Source: Afipia sp. Root123D2
Lineage (GTDB): Bacteria; Pseudomonadota; Alphaproteobacteria; Rhizobiales; Xanthobacteraceae
Assembly: GCF_001425835.1 (NCBI RefSeq)
Contig: NZ_LMDP01000003.1
Location: 752,001-816,000 of the forward strand
Reading direction: 5' to 3'
Length of the DNA: 64,000 bases
Shown: in pieces, positions 39,770 through 49,707 of the stretch
Layout of the letters: every line of letters starts with the position of its first letter
How positions within the stretch are numbered: position 1 is the first letter of the stretch
Made by a program: the position numbers and the translations under genes
Notes under the pieces: generated by a model
Told to the model about the DNA's origin: nothing
What the model saw: only the letters and a program-made list of their open reading frames with translations
The model's database searches: none

Positions 39770-40324
39770 TCAGATCTTGGAGTAGAGATACGACGCCAGC
39801 CGTGTCGAGATGTTGTCGGCGATTTCCTTCGCCGCCCGGTCCTCGGCGTCACGCAATCCGCGATCGCGCGCGAACCGCTGCTCCTGGCCCGGAATGTCGT
39901 AGGACACCCGCGCCGTGGTGCTGCCAGTCATCACGGTCTTGCCGGTGGTGATATCCTTCAGCTCGTAGGTTGCATCGATGCCGTAGTTCTCGACGTCGGG
40001 CCGGGCTGTTGCCGCGTCGAGAATGACCGACGTTCGCGACGACCTCAGGCGCATGGTGAGCGAATAGAGCGGCGGGGCGCCGGTGGCGCCGCCATAGGCC
40101 TTGAACATCAGCTCGTTGCGGATCGCGACGCCGAGCCGCGCTTCGCGCGACCCGTTCGGCACGTTCAGCGGCGGGAATTCGACGGTGGACAGCTTCTCGC
40201 GCAGCCCCGGGCCGCCATCGGGCGCCTTTTCCGCGTACATCGGCTGAAAGCAGCCGGCCGTCAGCGCGGCGAGGGCCATCACGGCCGCCAGTCGCGCCAC
40301 GATGCGGAGATTAAACCACGACAT
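39770..40324 (-). CDS. lptE: LPS-assembly lipoprotein LptE
   Basis: LptE is the lipoprotein plug of the LptDE outer-membrane translocon that inserts LPS. The 184-residue protein has a signal peptide with lipobox ALTAG-C (Cys25), then FQPMYAEK and a small alpha/beta domain with [18 protein letters not shown] and [33 protein letters not shown]. Its start overlaps the leuS end by 14 bases. The leuS-lptE-holA order is widespread in proteobacteria, which supports the call despite low family conservation. Confidence 0.92.
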   Translation of the reverse strand: MSWFNLRIVARLAAVMALAALTAGCFQPMYAEKAPDGGPGLREKLSTVEFPPLNVPNGSREARLGVAIRNELMFKAYGGATGAPPLYSLTMRLRSSRTSVILDAATARPDVENYGIDATYELKDITTGKTVMTGSTTARVSYDIPGQEQRFARDRGLRDAEDRAAKEIADNISTRLASYLYSKI

Positions 40325-42944
40325 TCACGATCCTCTGCGGAACAATGATGATCTTGCGGGGAGCCTTCCCGTCCAGGGCCAGTTTTACCGTATCGAGCGT
40401 CAAAACGGCAGCCTCAATTTCCGGATTGGGGGCATCCCGGGCGACTGTGACATCGCCGCGCTTCTTGCCGTTAACCTGCACCGGCAGCGTAATTGTGTCA
40501 TCGACCAGCAGAGCGGCCTCCGGTTCAGGCCACTGGGCTTCAGACACCAGCCCTGCTCCGCCCAGCACCGTCCAGCACTGTTCGGCCAGATGCGGCATCA
40601 TCGGCGAGATCAGCCGCACCAGGATGTCGAAGGCTTCGCGCGCGGCGGCAGCGAGGACCGGGTCGGTTGTCAATTTTTCCGGCTTGTCGGCGATCTCGGC
40701 GAGGGCGCCGACGAAGCTGTAGAGCTTGGCGATCGCGGTGTTGAAACGCAGCCGCTCAATTGCGGCCGAGACATCGGCCAGCGTGCGGTGCGCCGCCATC
40801 CGCAGGGCCTTGGCGTCGGCATTGTCGCCATGCGCGGCAACGGTGCCGGCTTTCGGCAAGTGCGGTGCCGCGATGTTCACCAGCCGCCAGATGCGCTGCA
40901 CGAAACGGCCGGCGCCCTGCACGCCTTCCTCGCTCCAGATCACGTCGCGGTCCGGCGGTGAATCGGACAGCATGAACCAGCGCGCGGTGTCGGCGCCGTA
41001 GCTGCCGATGATGTCGTCGGGATCGACAGTGTTGCGCTTCGACTTCGACATTTTTTCGATCGGGCCGATCTCGACCGTCTCGTTCGAGTCGAGCAGCGCG
41101 GCACGCCGCTTGTCGCCGTCGCTCTCGATTTTGATTTCCGCAGGCGAGGCGAAGGTGCCGTCGTTCTTCCTGTAGGTTTCGTGGACCACCATGCCTTGCG
41201 TGAACATGCCGGCGAACGGCTCGTCCATGCCGATGTGGCCGGTCGCCTTCATCGCGCGGGTGAAGAAGCGCGAATACAGAAGATGCAGAATCGCGTGCTC
41301 GACACCGCCGATGTACTGATCGACCGGCATCATCTTGTCGACGACGTTGCGCGTGGTCGGCGATGTCTCGTTCCATGGATCGGTGAAGCGCGCGAAGTAC
41401 CACGACGAATCGACGAAGGTGTCCATGGTGTCGGTTTCGCGCCGCGCATGAGCGTTGCCGCATTGCGGACAGGCGACCGTCTTCCATTTGGTGTGACGAT
41501 CCAGCGGATTGCCGGGGCGATCGAACTCGATGTCGTCCGGCAATTTCACCGGCAGGTCCTTGATCGGCACCGGCACCACGCCGCAGGTTTCGCAGTGGAT
41601 GATCGGGATCGGGCAACCCCAATAGCGCTGTCGCGAAATACCCCAGTCGCGCAGGCGGAAGTTGACCTGGCGCTGCGCCACCGGACGATTGCCGAATGTT
41701 GCGCTCTCCAGCCGCTTGGCAACGTCTTCCTTGGCCTGGTCGATGGTCATGCCGTCGAGAAAACGCGAATTGATCATCCGCCCGTCGCCGTCATAGGCGG
41801 TGTCGGTGATGACGAAGCTGTTCGGGTCTTGGCCTTCGGGGCAGACCACCGGCGTGTTGCCGAGGCCGTATTTGTTGACGAAGTCGAGGTCGCGCTGGTC
41901 GTGCGCCGGGCAGCCGAAGATCGCGCCGGTGCCGTAGTCCATCAGCACGAAGTTCGCGACATAGACCGGCAACGTCCAGCTCGGATCGAGCGGATGCACC
42001 GCCTTGATGCCGGTGTCGAAGCCCTGCTTTTCGGCGGTCTCGATTTCTGCCAGCGCGGTTCCGTGACGGCGGCATTCCTCGATGAAGGTTGCCAGCGCCG
42101 GATTCTTTTTCGCGGCTTCCGCCGCCAACGGATGATCCGGCGACAGCGCGACGAACTTCGCGCCGAACAGCGTGTCGGGACGGGTGGTGAAAACCTCGAC
42201 CTCGGTTTCCTGCGCCGGTGTGGTCGCGGCATCGAGCGCGAAGCGGATCAGCAGGCCTTCCGAGCGGCCGATCCAGTTGCGCTGCATCAGGCGGACCTTG
42301 TCCGGCCAGCGATCGAGCGTATCGAGCGCCGCCAGCAATTCCTCGGAGTATTTGCTGATCTTGAAAAACCACTGGGTCAGCTCGCGCTGCTCGACCAGCG
42401 CGCCGGAGCGCCAGCCGCGGCCGTCGATCACCTGCTCGTTGGCGAGCACGGTCTGATCGACAGGGTCCCAGTTCACCTTCGATTGCTTGCGCTCGACCAG
42501 TCCCGCCTTGAGGAAATCGAGGAACATCCGCTGCTGATGCTTGTAGTAGCTCGGATCGCAGGTTGCGATCTCGCGGCTCCAGTCCAGCGACAGGCCCATC
42601 GATTTGAGCTGCGCCTTCATGGTGGCGATGTTGGCGTAGGTCCATTTCGCCGGATGGGTCTTGTTCTGCATCGCGGCGTTTTCCGCCGGCATGCCGAACG
42701 CATCCCATCCCATCGGATGCAGAACGTTGTAGCCCTTGGCGCGCATGTAGCGCGCCACCACGTCGCCCATCGTGTAGTTGCGCACGTGACCCATGTGGAT
42801 GCGCCCCGACGGATAGGGGAACATCTCAAGCACGTAGTATTTCGGCCGGGGGTCGTCGTTGCGGGTGGCGAAAATCGCCTGCTCATCCCATACGCGCTGC
42901 CAGCGCGGTTCGGATTCGCGGGCGTTGTAGCGATCGTTGCTCAT
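40311..42944 (-). CDS. leuS: Leucyl-tRNA synthetase
   Basis: LeuRS charges tRNA-Leu. The 877-residue class Ia synthetase has the HIGH-equivalent [15 protein letters not shown], a CP1 editing domain ([38 protein letters not shown]), [21 protein letters not shown], the KMSKSKRN signature, and a C-terminal anticodon-binding domain. ATG 42944 gives [19 protein letters not shown], the family start. It overlaps lptE by 14 bases. Confidence 0.98.
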   Translation of the reverse strand: MSNDRYNARESEPRWQRVWDEQAIFATRNDDPRPKYYVLEMFPYPSGRIHMGHVRNYTMGDVVARYMRAKGYNVLHPMGWDAFGMPAENAAMQNKTHPAKWTYANIATMKAQLKSMGLSLDWSREIATCDPSYYKHQQRMFLDFLKAGLVERKQSKVNWDPVDQTVLANEQVIDGRGWRSGALVEQRELTQWFFKISKYSEELLAALDTLDRWPDKVRLMQRNWIGRSEGLLIRFALDAATTPAQETEVEVFTTRPDTLFGAKFVALSPDHPLAAEAAKKNPALATFIEECRRHGTALAEIETAEKQGFDTGIKAVHPLDPSWTLPVYVANFVLMDYGTGAIFGCPAHDQRDLDFVNKYGLGNTPVVCPEGQDPNSFVITDTAYDGDGRMINSRFLDGMTIDQAKEDVAKRLESATFGNRPVAQRQVNFRLRDWGISRQRYWGCPIPIIHCETCGVVPVPIKDLPVKLPDDIEFDRPGNPLDRHTKWKTVACPQCGNAHARRETDTMDTFVDSSWYFARFTDPWNETSPTTRNVVDKMMPVDQYIGGVEHAILHLLYSRFFTRAMKATGHIGMDEPFAGMFTQGMVVHETYRKNDGTFASPAEIKIESDGDKRRAALLDSNETVEIGPIEKMSKSKRNTVDPDDIIGSYGADTARWFMLSDSPPDRDVIWSEEGVQGAGRFVQRIWRLVNIAAPHLPKAGTVAAHGDNADAKALRMAAHRTLADVSAAIERLRFNTAIAKLYSFVGALAEIADKPEKLTTDPVLAAAAREAFDILVRLISPMMPHLAEQCWTVLGGAGLVSEAQWPEPEAALLVDDTITLPVQVNGKKRGDVTVARDAPNPEIEAAVLTLDTVKLALDGKAPRKIIIVPQRIVNVVV

Positions 42945-43128
42945 CGTGGATTTAGGTCTGCATGTCGTTGAAAGGCGGCCGACTCTTACGTGTTTTCCAC
43001 AGAAGTTGAAACCGCCTGAACCCCGGAAAAGCGGCTTATCTTGCTGTCGGGGCGTGATTTTCAACGCCGAGGCTGCGTGGCGCGGGGCCGGCGTTGCCGG
43101 CTTTGGCCTGCCTGTGCGCTGATTAGCC

Positions 43129-44820
43129 TCAGCCGGCCAGCGAGATGGCCGCGGTCGGGGCCCGCATCAGGGCATGTTCAACCACCAGGTTCCGGCCCCG
43201 ACGCTTTGCGGCGTAAAGGGCGGCGTCGGCGGCTTCGACCAGATCGTCCGGACTCAACAGGGCGCTCGGCCGGACCGCCGCGACGCCGACGCTGACGGTC
43301 ACCGACCGGAAAGCGCTTCCTTGATGCACGATGCCGAGGTTTTCGACCGTGGCGCGGACCAGTTCGCCGGCGTGCAACGCCTGGTCGGAATCGGCGTTGG
43401 GGATGATGAGGCAGAATTCCTCGCCGCCATAGCGCGCGGCGAAGCTGATCGTCTCGTTGGCGATCGAGGCCAGCGCCTCGCCGACGCGGCCAAGACAGGC
43501 GTCGCCTTCGGGATGGCCGTAGGTATCGTTGAACAGCTTGAAATGATCGACGTCGATCATCAGCAGGGCCAATCCCCGGCCGTCCTGTTCGGCCTTGAGC
43601 CATTCGAACTCGAGCCGGCTCTGGAAGCCGCGGCGGTTGGCGAGGCCCGACACCATGTCGACCGACGCCATCACGGTGAGGCGGTCGTTGGTCGCGACCA
43701 GATCGCGCTCGCGCTCGGAAAGTTGCGCCGCCATGTAGTTGAAAGCCCTTGCGAGAGGCTTGAACTCGCGCGGCAGACGCGCGTTCGACGCGCGCGCCGA
43801 CAGGTCACCCTGTCCGAATCGCCGCGCCATTCCGGTCAGGACTCGAATCGGATTGATGATCAGCCGCTCGCCGACGAACCATGCGCCGAGCAGCGCCATC
43901 AGAGCCACCAGAGCAAGCTGGGCATAAGCGGTCCGGATGTCGCGGTCGATGTCGCCGAGCAGCGTGGACTCCTTGATGCTGACGATCATGCGCGCGCGCG
44001 TTCCCGAGACGCGGGCGAAATTCACCACCTGCTTCTCGCCGTCGGCCGACATGAACGAGATCGATCCGGATTCGCGGTCGAGATTGATTTCGCGCAACGC
44101 CACCGCTTCGAGCAGCGACGTTTCCTTCAGCCGCTGCCCAACGAGATCGGCGTTTTCGGATTGTCCGGCCAGGATCACGCCGTTACCGTCGACGAGATAG
44201 GCCGAGATGCCGGCGCGGCCGCTACGATGGGCCATCAGTTGCGACAGCCATTTGAGATCGATGGCCGCGAGGATGACCCGATCCGTGCCGCCTTCGACAG
44301 CCGATGTCGGATAGGCCGCCAGGATGGTGGGCAGATTGGCGGCGCGGCTGAAGATGTAGTCGCTCAGCACGAACTCATGGGTTTCCAGCGCCTGTCTGAA
44401 ATATCCGCGATCGCCGAGGTCCATGCCGACAATTTGCGGATTGGTCGAGCACTGGATTTTGCCGTCAGGTCCGAGCACCGACAGGCTGCGGATCCACGGC
44501 AGGTCGACGCGAAGGCTCGCACGCATGATGGCGCATCCGCGGCCGACCTCATGCGCCGCGCCATAAATATAGGCCGACGACTTGAGAACCGCCTGAACGG
44601 TGGAAATGATCTCGCGTTGCGCGTCGGCGGCATGGTTCGCGAGCTGCGACAATTCAGCCGCGGCGGTCGTGATCTGCTGGGTGCGGCTGTTCTCAAGAAT
44701 CCGCACGCGATCCAGCATCAGCGGAACCACGAGAATCAAGGCGAGCAGAATCAGCCGGGAACGAATACCCAGAAGCGCCTTGAGTTTTAAGGTGTGACGA
44801 CCGAAACTAATACGTGACAT
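43129..44820 (-). CDS. Membrane diguanylate cyclase (Cache-HAMP-GGDEF)
   Basis: The 563-residue protein has a transmembrane segment (about residues 19-37), a periplasmic Cache-type sensor ([52 protein letters not shown]), a second transmembrane helix ([19 protein letters not shown]), a HAMP-like linker and a GGDEF domain with [13 protein letters not shown]. The GGEEF active-site motif is intact, so c-di-GMP synthesis is expected. I do not see an inhibitory RxxD four residues before it. ATG 44820 starts [14 protein letters not shown]. Divergent from yggS. The ligand is unknown. Confidence 0.92.
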   Translation of the reverse strand: MSRISFGRHTLKLKALLGIRSRLILLALILVVPLMLDRVRILENSRTQQITTAAAELSQLANHAADAQREIISTVQAVLKSSAYIYGAAHEVGRGCAIMRASLRVDLPWIRSLSVLGPDGKIQCSTNPQIVGMDLGDRGYFRQALETHEFVLSDYIFSRAANLPTILAAYPTSAVEGGTDRVILAAIDLKWLSQLMAHRSGRAGISAYLVDGNGVILAGQSENADLVGQRLKETSLLEAVALREINLDRESGSISFMSADGEKQVVNFARVSGTRARMIVSIKESTLLGDIDRDIRTAYAQLALVALMALLGAWFVGERLIINPIRVLTGMARRFGQGDLSARASNARLPREFKPLARAFNYMAAQLSERERDLVATNDRLTVMASVDMVSGLANRRGFQSRLEFEWLKAEQDGRGLALLMIDVDHFKLFNDTYGHPEGDACLGRVGEALASIANETISFAARYGGEEFCLIIPNADSDQALHAGELVRATVENLGIVHQGSAFRSVTVSVGVAAVRPSALLSPDDLVEAADAALYAAKRRGRNLVVEHALMRAPTAAISLAG

Positions 44821-44933
44821 TGCAACGGGATCCCCCTGACCCCGCCGCGACACTAAGGAGAAGGGTTCAAAAAGCCTTTCTTCGATTTGCTAAAATTCAA
44901 GCAATCCCCAAACATTGAGCGACAATCAGATCG

Positions 44934-45623
44934 ATGACAGCGGAAAAAAACGCGTTGGTAACGTCCGATTCACCACACGGACTTGTCGAAGTGGAAAACG
45001 AGATCGTGCGGGCTTGCGCTGACGCAAAGAGAGAGCGTGCGTCGGTCGAACTGATCGCGGTCTCCAAGACATTCGAAGCTGCCGCGATCGAACCGGTTAT
45101 CGCTGCGGGACAACGTGTGTTCGGTGAAAATCGCGTACAGGAGGCCAAGGCGAAATGGCCGGCGCTGACGGCCGCGCATCCCGGCCTTGCGCTTCATCTC
45201 ATCGGCCCGTTGCAATCCAACAAGGCGAAAGACGCGGTGGCGCTGTTCGATGCCATCCATTCCGTCGACCGGCCGAGCATTTGCGAGGCGCTCGCCAAGG
45301 AGATCAAGGCGCAGCAACGCAATCCGTTGTTGTTCGTCCAGCTCAATACCGGCGAGGAGCCGCAGAAGGCGGGCATTTCGCCGCTGGAGGCAGACGCTTT
45401 TATCGCTGCCTGCCGTGACACTTATGGGCTGACGATTTCCGGCCTGATGTGCATTCCGCCGCTGGACGATGCGCCGGCACCGCATTTCGCGCTGACCGCG
45501 AAAATCGCCGCACGCAACGGGGTGAAACTGTTGTCGATGGGCATGAGTGCCGACTTCGCGGTGGCGATCGAATTCGGCGCGACCCATGTTCGCGTCGGCT
45601 CGGCGATTTTCGGAAAGCGATAG
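44934..45623 (+). CDS. yggS: PLP-binding YggS/PROSC family protein
   Basis: This family binds pyridoxal 5'-phosphate and maintains B6 and amino-acid homeostasis. The 229-residue TIM-barrel protein has the PLP lysine in VELIAVSKTFEAAAIEPVI (about residue 46), FGENRVQEAKAKW, LHLIGPLQSNKAKDAV, FVQLNTGEEPQKAGI, GLMCIPP and LSMGMSADFAVAIEFGATHVRVGSAIFG. Divergent from the diguanylate cyclase; a repeat follows directly. Confidence 0.95.
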   Translation: MTAEKNALVTSDSPHGLVEVENEIVRACADAKRERASVELIAVSKTFEAAAIEPVIAAGQRVFGENRVQEAKAKWPALTAAHPGLALHLIGPLQSNKAKDAVALFDAIHSVDRPSICEALAKEIKAQQRNPLLFVQLNTGEEPQKAGISPLEADAFIAACRDTYGLTISGLMCIPPLDDAPAPHFALTAKIAARNGVKLLSMGMSADFAVAIEFGATHVRVGSAIFGKR

Positions 45624-45626
45624 CGA

Positions 45627-45742
45627 CCTCATCCTGAGGAGCACGCTCTTGCGTGCGTCTCGAAGGATGAGGAAGAAGATAAAAGGACGACGCGTCTCAT
45701 GGTTCGAGACGGCGCGTAAGACGTGCCTCCTCACCATGAAGG
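45627..45742. repeat. Composite dispersed repeat, copy A
   Basis: Begins CCTCATCCTGAGGAGCACGC and contains CTTGCGTGCGTCTCGAAGGATGAGG, then CATGGTTCGAGACGGCGC and CCTCCTCACCATGAAGG. It has two imperfect hairpins. A near-identical copy in opposite orientation lies at 60,003-60,116. It fills the gap between yggS and the L,D-transpeptidase. Confidence 0.8.
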
Positions 45743-45756
45743 TCATCGAATCGGTT

Positions 45757-46326
45757 TCACCCGATCACGATTCGCGTTTGCGGTCCGATGCGCGCGAGAA
45801 GTTGCAGCATTGCGGATCTCGTCATGCCGACACATCCGGCGGTCGGCGCGAAATTGTCGCGCGCCAGATGAAGGAAGACGGCGCTGCCGCGACCGGCGAT
45901 GCGCGGCCGGGTGTTGTGATCGATCTCGATGATGAAATCATAGAGATGGTCGGCGCGCGTCAGGCGATCGCCGGGCGTATCCTGCGTCAGGCGAATCGGC
46001 TGGTTGTAATGCCGGTCGCCGGGGTTTTCGCACCAGGCATCTGCGGGCGTGATGGCGCGAATCGGCAGGAAGCTGGGTGGCCTGGGATGGCGGTCGGCGC
46101 GCCACCACAGGCGGAGAGGTCGAAAGATGCCTCGCGGCGTCCCACCGTCGCCCTCGCGCTTGTTGGTCGTGATTCCGCCCCGCCCCAGCGCGACCGGAAT
46201 CATCTGGTGGCCGGCGACCAGCCAACCGCGCCGGGGGTTGCCCGGCGCAGCACGAATCCGGATCGTGGAAAGCGGCCGATCACGGAAGCTTGTGCGGTAA
46301 GTTATTGGAAAAACGGCGCTTCCCAT
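45757..46326 (-). CDS. L,D-transpeptidase family (YkuD) protein
   Basis: YkuD enzymes make 3-3 peptidoglycan crosslinks or attach proteins to the wall through a catalytic cysteine. The 189-residue protein has HLYDFIIEIDHN, GSAVFLHLARDNFAPTAGCVGM with the H..TAGC signature, and an upstream GGTPRGIFRPLRLWWRADRHPRP substrate loop. No obvious signal peptide is visible with ATG 46326 or the GTG at 46344. This short form (DUF-like YkuD) lacks a LysM domain. Divergent from the OtpR/CenR-like regulator, suggesting shared envelope control. Confidence 0.85.
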   Translation of the reverse strand: MGSAVFPITYRTSFRDRPLSTIRIRAAPGNPRRGWLVAGHQMIPVALGRGGITTNKREGDGGTPRGIFRPLRLWWRADRHPRPPSFLPIRAITPADAWCENPGDRHYNQPIRLTQDTPGDRLTRADHLYDFIIEIDHNTRPRIAGRGSAVFLHLARDNFAPTAGCVGMTRSAMLQLLARIGPQTRIVIG

Positions 46327-46440
46327 GCTCTCTGAAGACCCCACCTTGCGCTTTTCGCCGCAAATGCTCTATTCCGGCAATATTCTTTCGGCAGTTTGTC
46401 CGAATAATCGCCGTAAACGGTTGTCAAAGGATTGGACACA

Positions 46441-47127
46441 ATGGCCAACGCTCGCAAGATCCTGATCGTGGATGACGATAACGATCTGCGCGAGGCCCTG
46501 ATGGAGCAATTGTCTCTCCATGAGGAGTTCGAAGCCTCCGCTGCCGATACCGGCGCCAAGGGCGCCCACGCCGCCAAAACCCACTCACCCGATCTGGTGT
46601 TGATGGACGTCGGTCTGCCCGACACCGATGGCCGCGAAGTCGTGCGCAGCCTGCGCAAGGGCGGCTTCAAGGCACCGATCATCATGCTGACCGGCCACGA
46701 TACTGACTCGGATACCATTCTCGGCCTCGAATCGGGCGCCAATGATTACGTCGCCAAGCCGTTCCGGTTCGCGGTGCTGCTGGCGCGGATTCGCGCGCAG
46801 CTGCGTCAGCATGAAGCCAGTGAAGACGCGGTGTTCTCGGTCGGCCCCTACAGCTTCCGGCCCGGTTCAAAGATGCTGACCGGCGCCAACGCCAAGAAGG
46901 TTCGCCTCACGGAAAAGGAAACCGCGATTCTGCGCTTTCTGTATCGCGCCGGCCAGCAGCCGGTGACGCGCGAAACTCTTTTGCAGGAAGTCTGGGGTTA
47001 TAATTCCGGCGTGACCACACATACGCTGGAAACCCATATCTATCGGCTGCGCCAGAAGATCGAGAAGGACGCAGCCTGTCCGGAAATCCTGGTCACCGAA
47101 TCGGGCGGCTACAAACTCGTCCCATGA
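46441..47127 (+). CDS. OmpR-family response regulator (OtpR/CenR-like)
   Basis: The 228-residue regulator has a receiver with acidic pocket IVDDDNDLRE, phospho-acceptor Asp56 in VLMDVGLPD, MLTGHD and Lys in VAKPFRF, and a C-terminal winged helix (KVRLTEKETAILRFLYRAGQQPVTRETLLQEVWGYNSGVTTHTLETHIYRLRQKI). It resembles the Rhizobiales/Caulobacter OtpR/CenR envelope regulators, and the following cyclic-nucleotide-binding gene supports this. No kinase is adjacent. ATG 46441 starts MANARKILIVDDD. Confidence 0.9.
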   Translation: MANARKILIVDDDNDLREALMEQLSLHEEFEASAADTGAKGAHAAKTHSPDLVLMDVGLPDTDGREVVRSLRKGGFKAPIIMLTGHDTDSDTILGLESGANDYVAKPFRFAVLLARIRAQLRQHEASEDAVFSVGPYSFRPGSKMLTGANAKKVRLTEKETAILRFLYRAGQQPVTRETLLQEVWGYNSGVTTHTLETHIYRLRQKIEKDAACPEILVTESGGYKLVP

Positions 47128-47160
47128 GTCGGCACAGAACACGGGTCAGCGCGGCATTTC

Positions 47161-47601
47161 ATGTCGATTGAGGACGATATTGCCCTGCTTTCGCGGGTTC
47201 CAACGTTGAACCTGTTGGGCATGTCCGCCATTCAGGTGCTGGCGATCGGAGCCGAGCAACGCGATTTCGAATACGGCGATCAGCTGTTTCGTGCCGGCGA
47301 TGCCGCGGACTGCGGATTTGTCGTGCGCTCGGGCTCGTTTCGCATCGTCGCCGACGGCATTCCGGACATTGTCGCGGATCCGGCCTGCCTGATCGGCGAA
47401 CTCGCCCTTCTGATCCAGATGGACCGGCCGGGCACCGCCACGGCGCTCGAACGCTCATCGGTGGTGCGTATTTCCCGCAGCCTGTTTCAGCGCGTGCTCG
47501 AAAGTCATCCGGAAGCGGCGCGCCGTCTTCGCGACGATCTGGCCGATCGCACCAACAGCGCCACCAGCGCGATTTCGCGCCTCACGCCGAAACTGATCTG
47601 A
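47161..47601 (+). CDS. Cyclic-nucleotide-binding domain protein (Cpk-like)
   Basis: The 146-residue protein is essentially a single CNB domain: LNLLGMSAIQVLAIGAEQRDFEYGDQLFRAGDAADCGFVVRSGSF and the phosphate-binding cassette IGELALLIQMDRPGTATALE, ending in a short helix. There is no helix-turn-helix, so it is not a CRP-type regulator. Brucella carries a similar PKA-regulatory-subunit-like gene (cpk) beside otpR. It is 33 bp downstream of the response regulator. The ligand (cAMP, cGMP or none) is unproven. Confidence 0.85.
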   Translation: MSIEDDIALLSRVPTLNLLGMSAIQVLAIGAEQRDFEYGDQLFRAGDAADCGFVVRSGSFRIVADGIPDIVADPACLIGELALLIQMDRPGTATALERSSVVRISRSLFQRVLESHPEAARRLRDDLADRTNSATSAISRLTPKLI

Positions 47602-47694
47602 GCCACTTCATAGCGTTTTCGAGCGAAGCATGCACTCGGGCTCGACCCGGGTGTGGGGACCGGCTCGCTTCAAGAAAGCGCATCAAGGCAAAAT

Positions 47695-48510
47695 CTAGAG
47701 ATCGAACGTCGCCGTGACCGGAACGTGGTCCGAGGGACGCTCCCAGCTTCGGGCATCGCGGGTGATCCTGAAATCGCGAACGCTGTCGCCCAGCGCCGGC
47801 GACACCCAGACGTGGTCGAGCCGCCGCCCGCGATTGGCGGCGGTCCAGTCGGCGGCGCGATAGCTCCACCAGGTGTAGATTTTTTCGGGCTCCGGAATTC
47901 TCTGGCGCGCGATGTCGATCCATTGCCCGTGATCCCTCACCGCGATCAGCTTCTCGCACTCGATCGGCGTGTGAGACACCACTTTCAAAAGCTGCTTGTG
48001 CGACCAGACATCGTCCTCATGCGGCGCGACGTTGAGGTCGCCGACAAGGATGTGACGGTCGCGCGCCTTGGGATGGAGCGGCGCGCAATCCTTCATCTCG
48101 TCGAGGAACGAGAGCTTGTGCGCGAACTTCGGATTGAGATCGGGATCGGGAATGTCGCCGCCGGCGGGGACATAGAAATTGTGAATCGTCAGCGGCTCGG
48201 ACAGGCCGGCGCCGGTGCCGAACGTCGCGGCGATGTGGCGCGAATCGAGCTTGTTGCAGAAGGTCCGGACATCGCTGCTCTCGAGCGGCAGCTTCGAGAC
48301 GATGGCGACGCCGTGATAACCTTTTTGGCCGTTGAGCGCGATGTGCTCGTAGCCGAGGCGCTTCAGCCGCTTCAGCGGAAACGCATCGTCCGGACATTTG
48401 GTTTCCTGCAGGCACAACACGTCGGGGCGCACCGCCTTGAGAAACTTGGCGACGAGCTCGATGCGCAGGCGCACCGAGTTGATATTCCAGGTGGTGACAG
48501 TGAAGCGCAT
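47695..48510 (-). CDS. xthA: Exodeoxyribonuclease III
   Basis: ExoIII is an AP endonuclease and 3'-repair phosphodiesterase. The 271-residue EEP-fold protein starts MRFTVTTWNINSVRLR and shows VLCLQETKCPDDAFP (catalytic Glu), HGVAIVSKLPL, HNFYVPAGGD, LVGDLNVAPHEDDVW (Asp-Asn) and WERPSDHVPVTATF (Asp-His). The start at 48510 is supported by the conserved MRF-T-TWN; longer forms are less likely. It is convergent with the CNB gene. Confidence 0.95.
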   Translation of the reverse strand: MRFTVTTWNINSVRLRIELVAKFLKAVRPDVLCLQETKCPDDAFPLKRLKRLGYEHIALNGQKGYHGVAIVSKLPLESSDVRTFCNKLDSRHIAATFGTGAGLSEPLTIHNFYVPAGGDIPDPDLNPKFAHKLSFLDEMKDCAPLHPKARDRHILVGDLNVAPHEDDVWSHKQLLKVVSHTPIECEKLIAVRDHGQWIDIARQRIPEPEKIYTWWSYRAADWTAANRGRRLDHVWVSPALGDSVRDFRITRDARSWERPSDHVPVTATFDL

Positions 48511-48618
48511 CGGAATCCGGACAAGGAGGGCCGCGCCCGCACAACAACCGGCGCAGGCCAAATCCTTAGCCCGGATGCGGCGGCCATGTCCACGCCGCGG
48601 CGTGTCACCCCGGACAGC

Positions 48619-49476
48619 CTAGTTGTTGGGTGGAGACTGGTAGTTGGTGAAATCGATCTTGAACAGATTCGGATCGATCCTCTTCGACGTATCGAGATTG
48701 GAGACCGCGACCGTGGTGTCGTAGCCCTGCGGGTCGGTGACGGTCCACTGCTTGAGCTGGTTGTCCTTGGCGCCGAGCATCAGCATCAGCCGGCTGGTGC
48801 CGATCAGCGGCTGCTTTTCCTCGATCGTGACGCTGACATACGAATCGTCGGCGCTGACGTTCACCAGATTGGTGTCCCGCATCAGGTCGATGCGATCCGA
48901 CAGCAGAAAGCGCAGCGGCGTCTGCGATAGCGGATAGACATCCTGGGTGGCGAGCTTGCGGTCGCGCACCACCATCGTCGTTCCGTCGGAGACGACGGCG
49001 ATCGTGCTCGGAGGGTTGTACTGGAAGCGCACCTTGCCCGGCTTCTGAATGTAGAAATCGCCGGTGGTGCGGCTGCCGTCCGGACCGACCTGAACGAAAT
49101 TTCCGGTCATGGTCTGGATCGAGGACAGGTAGGCGCTGACCTTGCTCGCCAGGGCGCGCTGCTTGTCGTCAAAGGCGCGGGTCGGCGTACCCAGTCCAAA
49201 CAGGTTGCGAAGGTCGGGAAGGCCCGGCGATGATTGCTGTTGCTGGGCCTGCACCGGGGGTTCGCTCGTTCGCGGCACTGGGACCGTAGCGGGAGCCGCC
49301 GGCCGCGTGATGTCGATGGGGGCTTGTTCTACCGCTGCCCGCGCTTTCGGCGCCGGCTTCGGAAGAGGAACGGTCTCGGCGAAAACGGGTGACGTCAGAA
49401 GACTTGTCGCCAGCAGCGCTGCGGACAGTCTGATTGCCGGACGCGAGCCATTCCGTCGAAATCTCCATGCGCGCAT
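48619..49476 (-). CDS. LolA-like outer-membrane lipoprotein carrier
   Basis: LolA proteins shuttle lipoproteins across the periplasm. The 285-residue protein has a signal peptide (RLSAALLATSLLTSPVFA-ET), a Pro/Ala/Gln-rich linker (about residues 40-95), then the LolA-like domain: KVSAYLSSIQTMTGNFVQVGPDGSRTTGDFYIQKPGKVRFQYNPPS, VVRDRKLATQDVYPLSQTPLRFLLS, LGAKDNQLKQWTVTDPQG. The linker is longer than in enteric LolA. The start is uncertain: 49476, 49506 and 49512 are all ATG without strong ribosome-binding sites. It lies downstream of ftsK, a common ftsK-lolA pairing. Confidence 0.85.
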   Translation of the reverse strand: MRAWRFRRNGSRPAIRLSAALLATSLLTSPVFAETVPLPKPAPKARAAVEQAPIDITRPAAPATVPVPRTSEPPVQAQQQQSSPGLPDLRNLFGLGTPTRAFDDKQRALASKVSAYLSSIQTMTGNFVQVGPDGSRTTGDFYIQKPGKVRFQYNPPSTIAVVSDGTTMVVRDRKLATQDVYPLSQTPLRFLLSDRIDLMRDTNLVNVSADDSYVSVTIEEKQPLIGTSRLMLMLGAKDNQLKQWTVTDPQGYDTTVAVSNLDTSKRIDPNLFKIDFTNYQSPPNN

Positions 49477-49707
49477 CAAATAGCTTTCAAATTGTCCGAA
49501 GGTCATCGCCATCCATTCTGTGGTCGGGTAGTCGCAAGCTATGGCGATTTCACGGCCTTGTCTGTCGTAAGCCTTTTGTATCCTAAGCTGCGTATCGCAA
49601 CCTGTTTGAACTGGTGCGCAATGGCGCGGACGACGGTAAATGACTGTCCGAAAAGCTCCCGGAAGGCAAACCTTCTGCACTCCGCCGAAAACGCCTCCGG
49701 CACTCTA

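Noticed and set aside
41181-42971. A 596-residue open frame antisense to leuS
   Set aside because: Composition typical of antisense translation; leuS is intact over the whole span.
43174-44790. A 538-residue open frame antisense to the diguanylate cyclase
   Set aside because: Shadow of a conserved Cache-GGDEF protein.
47161-47601. Annotation as a CRP/FNR transcription factor
   Set aside because: The protein ends after the CNB domain; there is no helix-turn-helix.
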